Below are positions 6,453-7,000 of a stretch of DNA of 7,000 nt, piece after piece (positions within the stretch are counted from its first letter, which is position 1; each line of letters starts with the position of its first letter). Position numbers and translations under genes: made by a program. Source of the DNA: Polaromonas sp. YR568. Its GTDB lineage: Bacteria; Pseudomonadota; Gammaproteobacteria; Burkholderiales; Burkholderiaceae. The notes under the pieces were generated by a model. The model was given only the letters and a program-made list of their open reading frames with translations. It was not told the origin of the DNA and ran no database searches. The DNA lies in assembly GCA_945871335.1 (NCBI GenBank), contig CAMBWM010000123.1, forward strand, positions 1 through 7,000, in the 5' to 3' direction.

Positions 6453-6712
6453 GCTGGCAACTGGTTTTTTCGAAGCATGCGCAAAAGGATGCGCAGAAGT
6501 TGCTGGCTTCCGGCTTGAAGCCCAAGGCGCAGGATTTACTCGCAGTGCTGGCTGTCAACCCTTTTCAAAACCCGCCTCCCTACGAGAAGCTGGTGGGTGA
6601 CTTGATCGGTGCGTACTCAAGGCGCATCAACATTCAGCACCGCATGGTCTATGAGGTGTTTGATGCAGAACGCACGGTGAGGGTTTTGCGAATGTGGTCG
6701 CATTACGAGTAA
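6449..6712 (+). CDS. Type II toxin, Txe/YoeB family mRNA interferase
   Basis: An 87-residue protein of the RelE-superfamily Txe/YoeB type, a ribosome-dependent endoribonuclease that cleaves mRNA in the A site. It shows YoeB hallmarks in order: a basic helical N-terminal half; PYEKLVGDLIGAYSRRI with a glutamate at 46; NIQHRMVYEV with an arginine at 65; and a C-terminal SHYE with His85-Tyr86. These correspond to E. coli YoeB Glu46, Arg65 and His83-Tyr84, so the toxin is probably active. The start is GTG at 6449, overlapping the antitoxin TGA by 4 nt. This makes toxin translation dependent on antitoxin translation. No frameshift or truncation is seen. Confidence 0.87.
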   Translation: MSWQLVFSKHAQKDAQKLLASGLKPKAQDLLAVLAVNPFQNPPPYEKLVGDLIGAYSRRINIQHRMVYEVFDAERTVRVLRMWSHYE

Positions 6713-6723
6713 GCAGGCAAAGC

Positions 6724-6748
6724 TGAAATGGGTTCTGACCCCATTTCA
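6724..6748. repeat. REP-like palindrome between convergent genes
   Basis: TGAAATGGG (6724-6732) and CCCATTTCA (6740-6748) form a perfect 9-bp inverted repeat around TTCTGAC. The core GGGTTCTGACCCC resembles the GGGGTCAGA/TCTGACCCC palindromes I know as dispersed repeats near RAYT-type transposases in many proteobacteria. It lies 11 bp after the toxin stop and 12 bp from the dehydrogenase stop, so it could also act as a bidirectional terminator, although no T-run follows on either strand. Confidence 0.5.
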
Positions 6749-6760
6749 AAGTGTCCAGGG

Positions 6761-7000
6761 CTACTGCGCCAGAAACCCGCCATCAATCGCCAGCGTGTGT
6801 CCCGTCACCATGCCTGCGGCGGGGCTGGCCAGGTAGATCACGCCGCCTACGATTTCATCGACTTCGGCGATGCGGCCCATGGGTGTCATGGCTTCGATGC
6901 GGGCCATCAGCTCGGGCTGGGCGGTCAGTGACTCGATGAAGTCGGTGCGCACCCATGTGGGGGCGATGGCGTTGACGCGTATGCCTTCGCGCGCCCACTC
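6761..7000 (-). CDS. Short-chain dehydrogenase/reductase, C-terminal fragment
   Basis: The last 79 residues of an SDR-family NAD(P)-dependent oxidoreductase; the gene enters from the right edge and ends at the TAG at 6763-6761. The fragment opens EWAREGIRVNAIAPTWVRTD, which matches the segment after the catalytic YxxxK helix in classical SDRs (RVN-I-PG...T). It closes with EIVGGVIYLASPAAGMVTGHTLAIDGGF, the usual dimer-forming end of FabG-like and gluconate 5-dehydrogenase-like enzymes. The nucleotide-binding glycine motif and the catalytic Ser-Tyr-Lys lie outside the window, so the substrate cannot be inferred. A Met in this stretch (6952) is internal, not a start. The gene converges on the toxin-antitoxin operon. 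Confidence 0.9.
   Translation of the reverse strand, partial: EWAREGIRVNAIAPTWVRTDFIESLTAQPELMARIEAMTPMGRIAEVDEIVGGVIYLASPAAGMVTGHTLAIDGGFLAQ

Noticed and set aside
6761..6952. A complete 63-residue gene starting at ATG 6952
   Set aside because: The frame is open to the window edge and upstream codons encode conserved SDR sequence, so this Met is internal.

Overview
The window looks like the chromosome of a GC-rich betaproteobacterium, most likely of the Comamonadaceae (Polaromonas/Rhodoferax-like). This is inferred from protein character and from the minus-strand gene order asd-fimV-truA-trpF-trpB, which is typical of that group. No database search was possible.

Layout. Positions 1-5841 hold five tightly packed minus-strand genes, transcribed right to left: asd (aspartate-semialdehyde dehydrogenase), fimV (type IV pilus/polar assembly protein), truA (tRNA pseudouridine synthase), trpF and trpB (tryptophan synthesis; trpB runs off the left edge). 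Gaps are 9 nt, about 37 nt, a 4-nt ATGA overlap, and 4 nt, so this reads as one operon with translational coupling. Two amino-acid pathways are combined with a tRNA-modification enzyme and a motility/polarity protein. Positions 5842-6209 form an intergenic region carrying the divergent control regions. Positions 6210-6712 hold a plus-strand YefM/YoeB-type toxin-antitoxin pair. Positions 6761-7000 hold the C-terminal part of a minus-strand short-chain dehydrogenase that runs off the right edge. A REP-like palindrome lies between the convergent toxin gene and dehydrogenase gene.

The most interesting signal lies between the toxin-antitoxin module and asd. A 33-codon minus-strand ORF (6035-5934) ends in a run with six Thr codons out of seven. 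It is followed by mutually exclusive hairpins and a terminator-like stem with a T-run, 21 nt before asd. This is the architecture of a threonine-type transcription attenuator, placed in front of the gene that supplies the threonine precursor. A -10-like TACAAT sits 7 nt upstream of the leader ATG with no Shine-Dalgarno, which suggests a leaderless leader peptide. Secondary points are a C8 tract in fimV where loss of one base gives an immediate stop, an apparently missing FimV C-terminal domain, a TTG start for truA, and a palindrome that may be the toxin-antitoxin operator.
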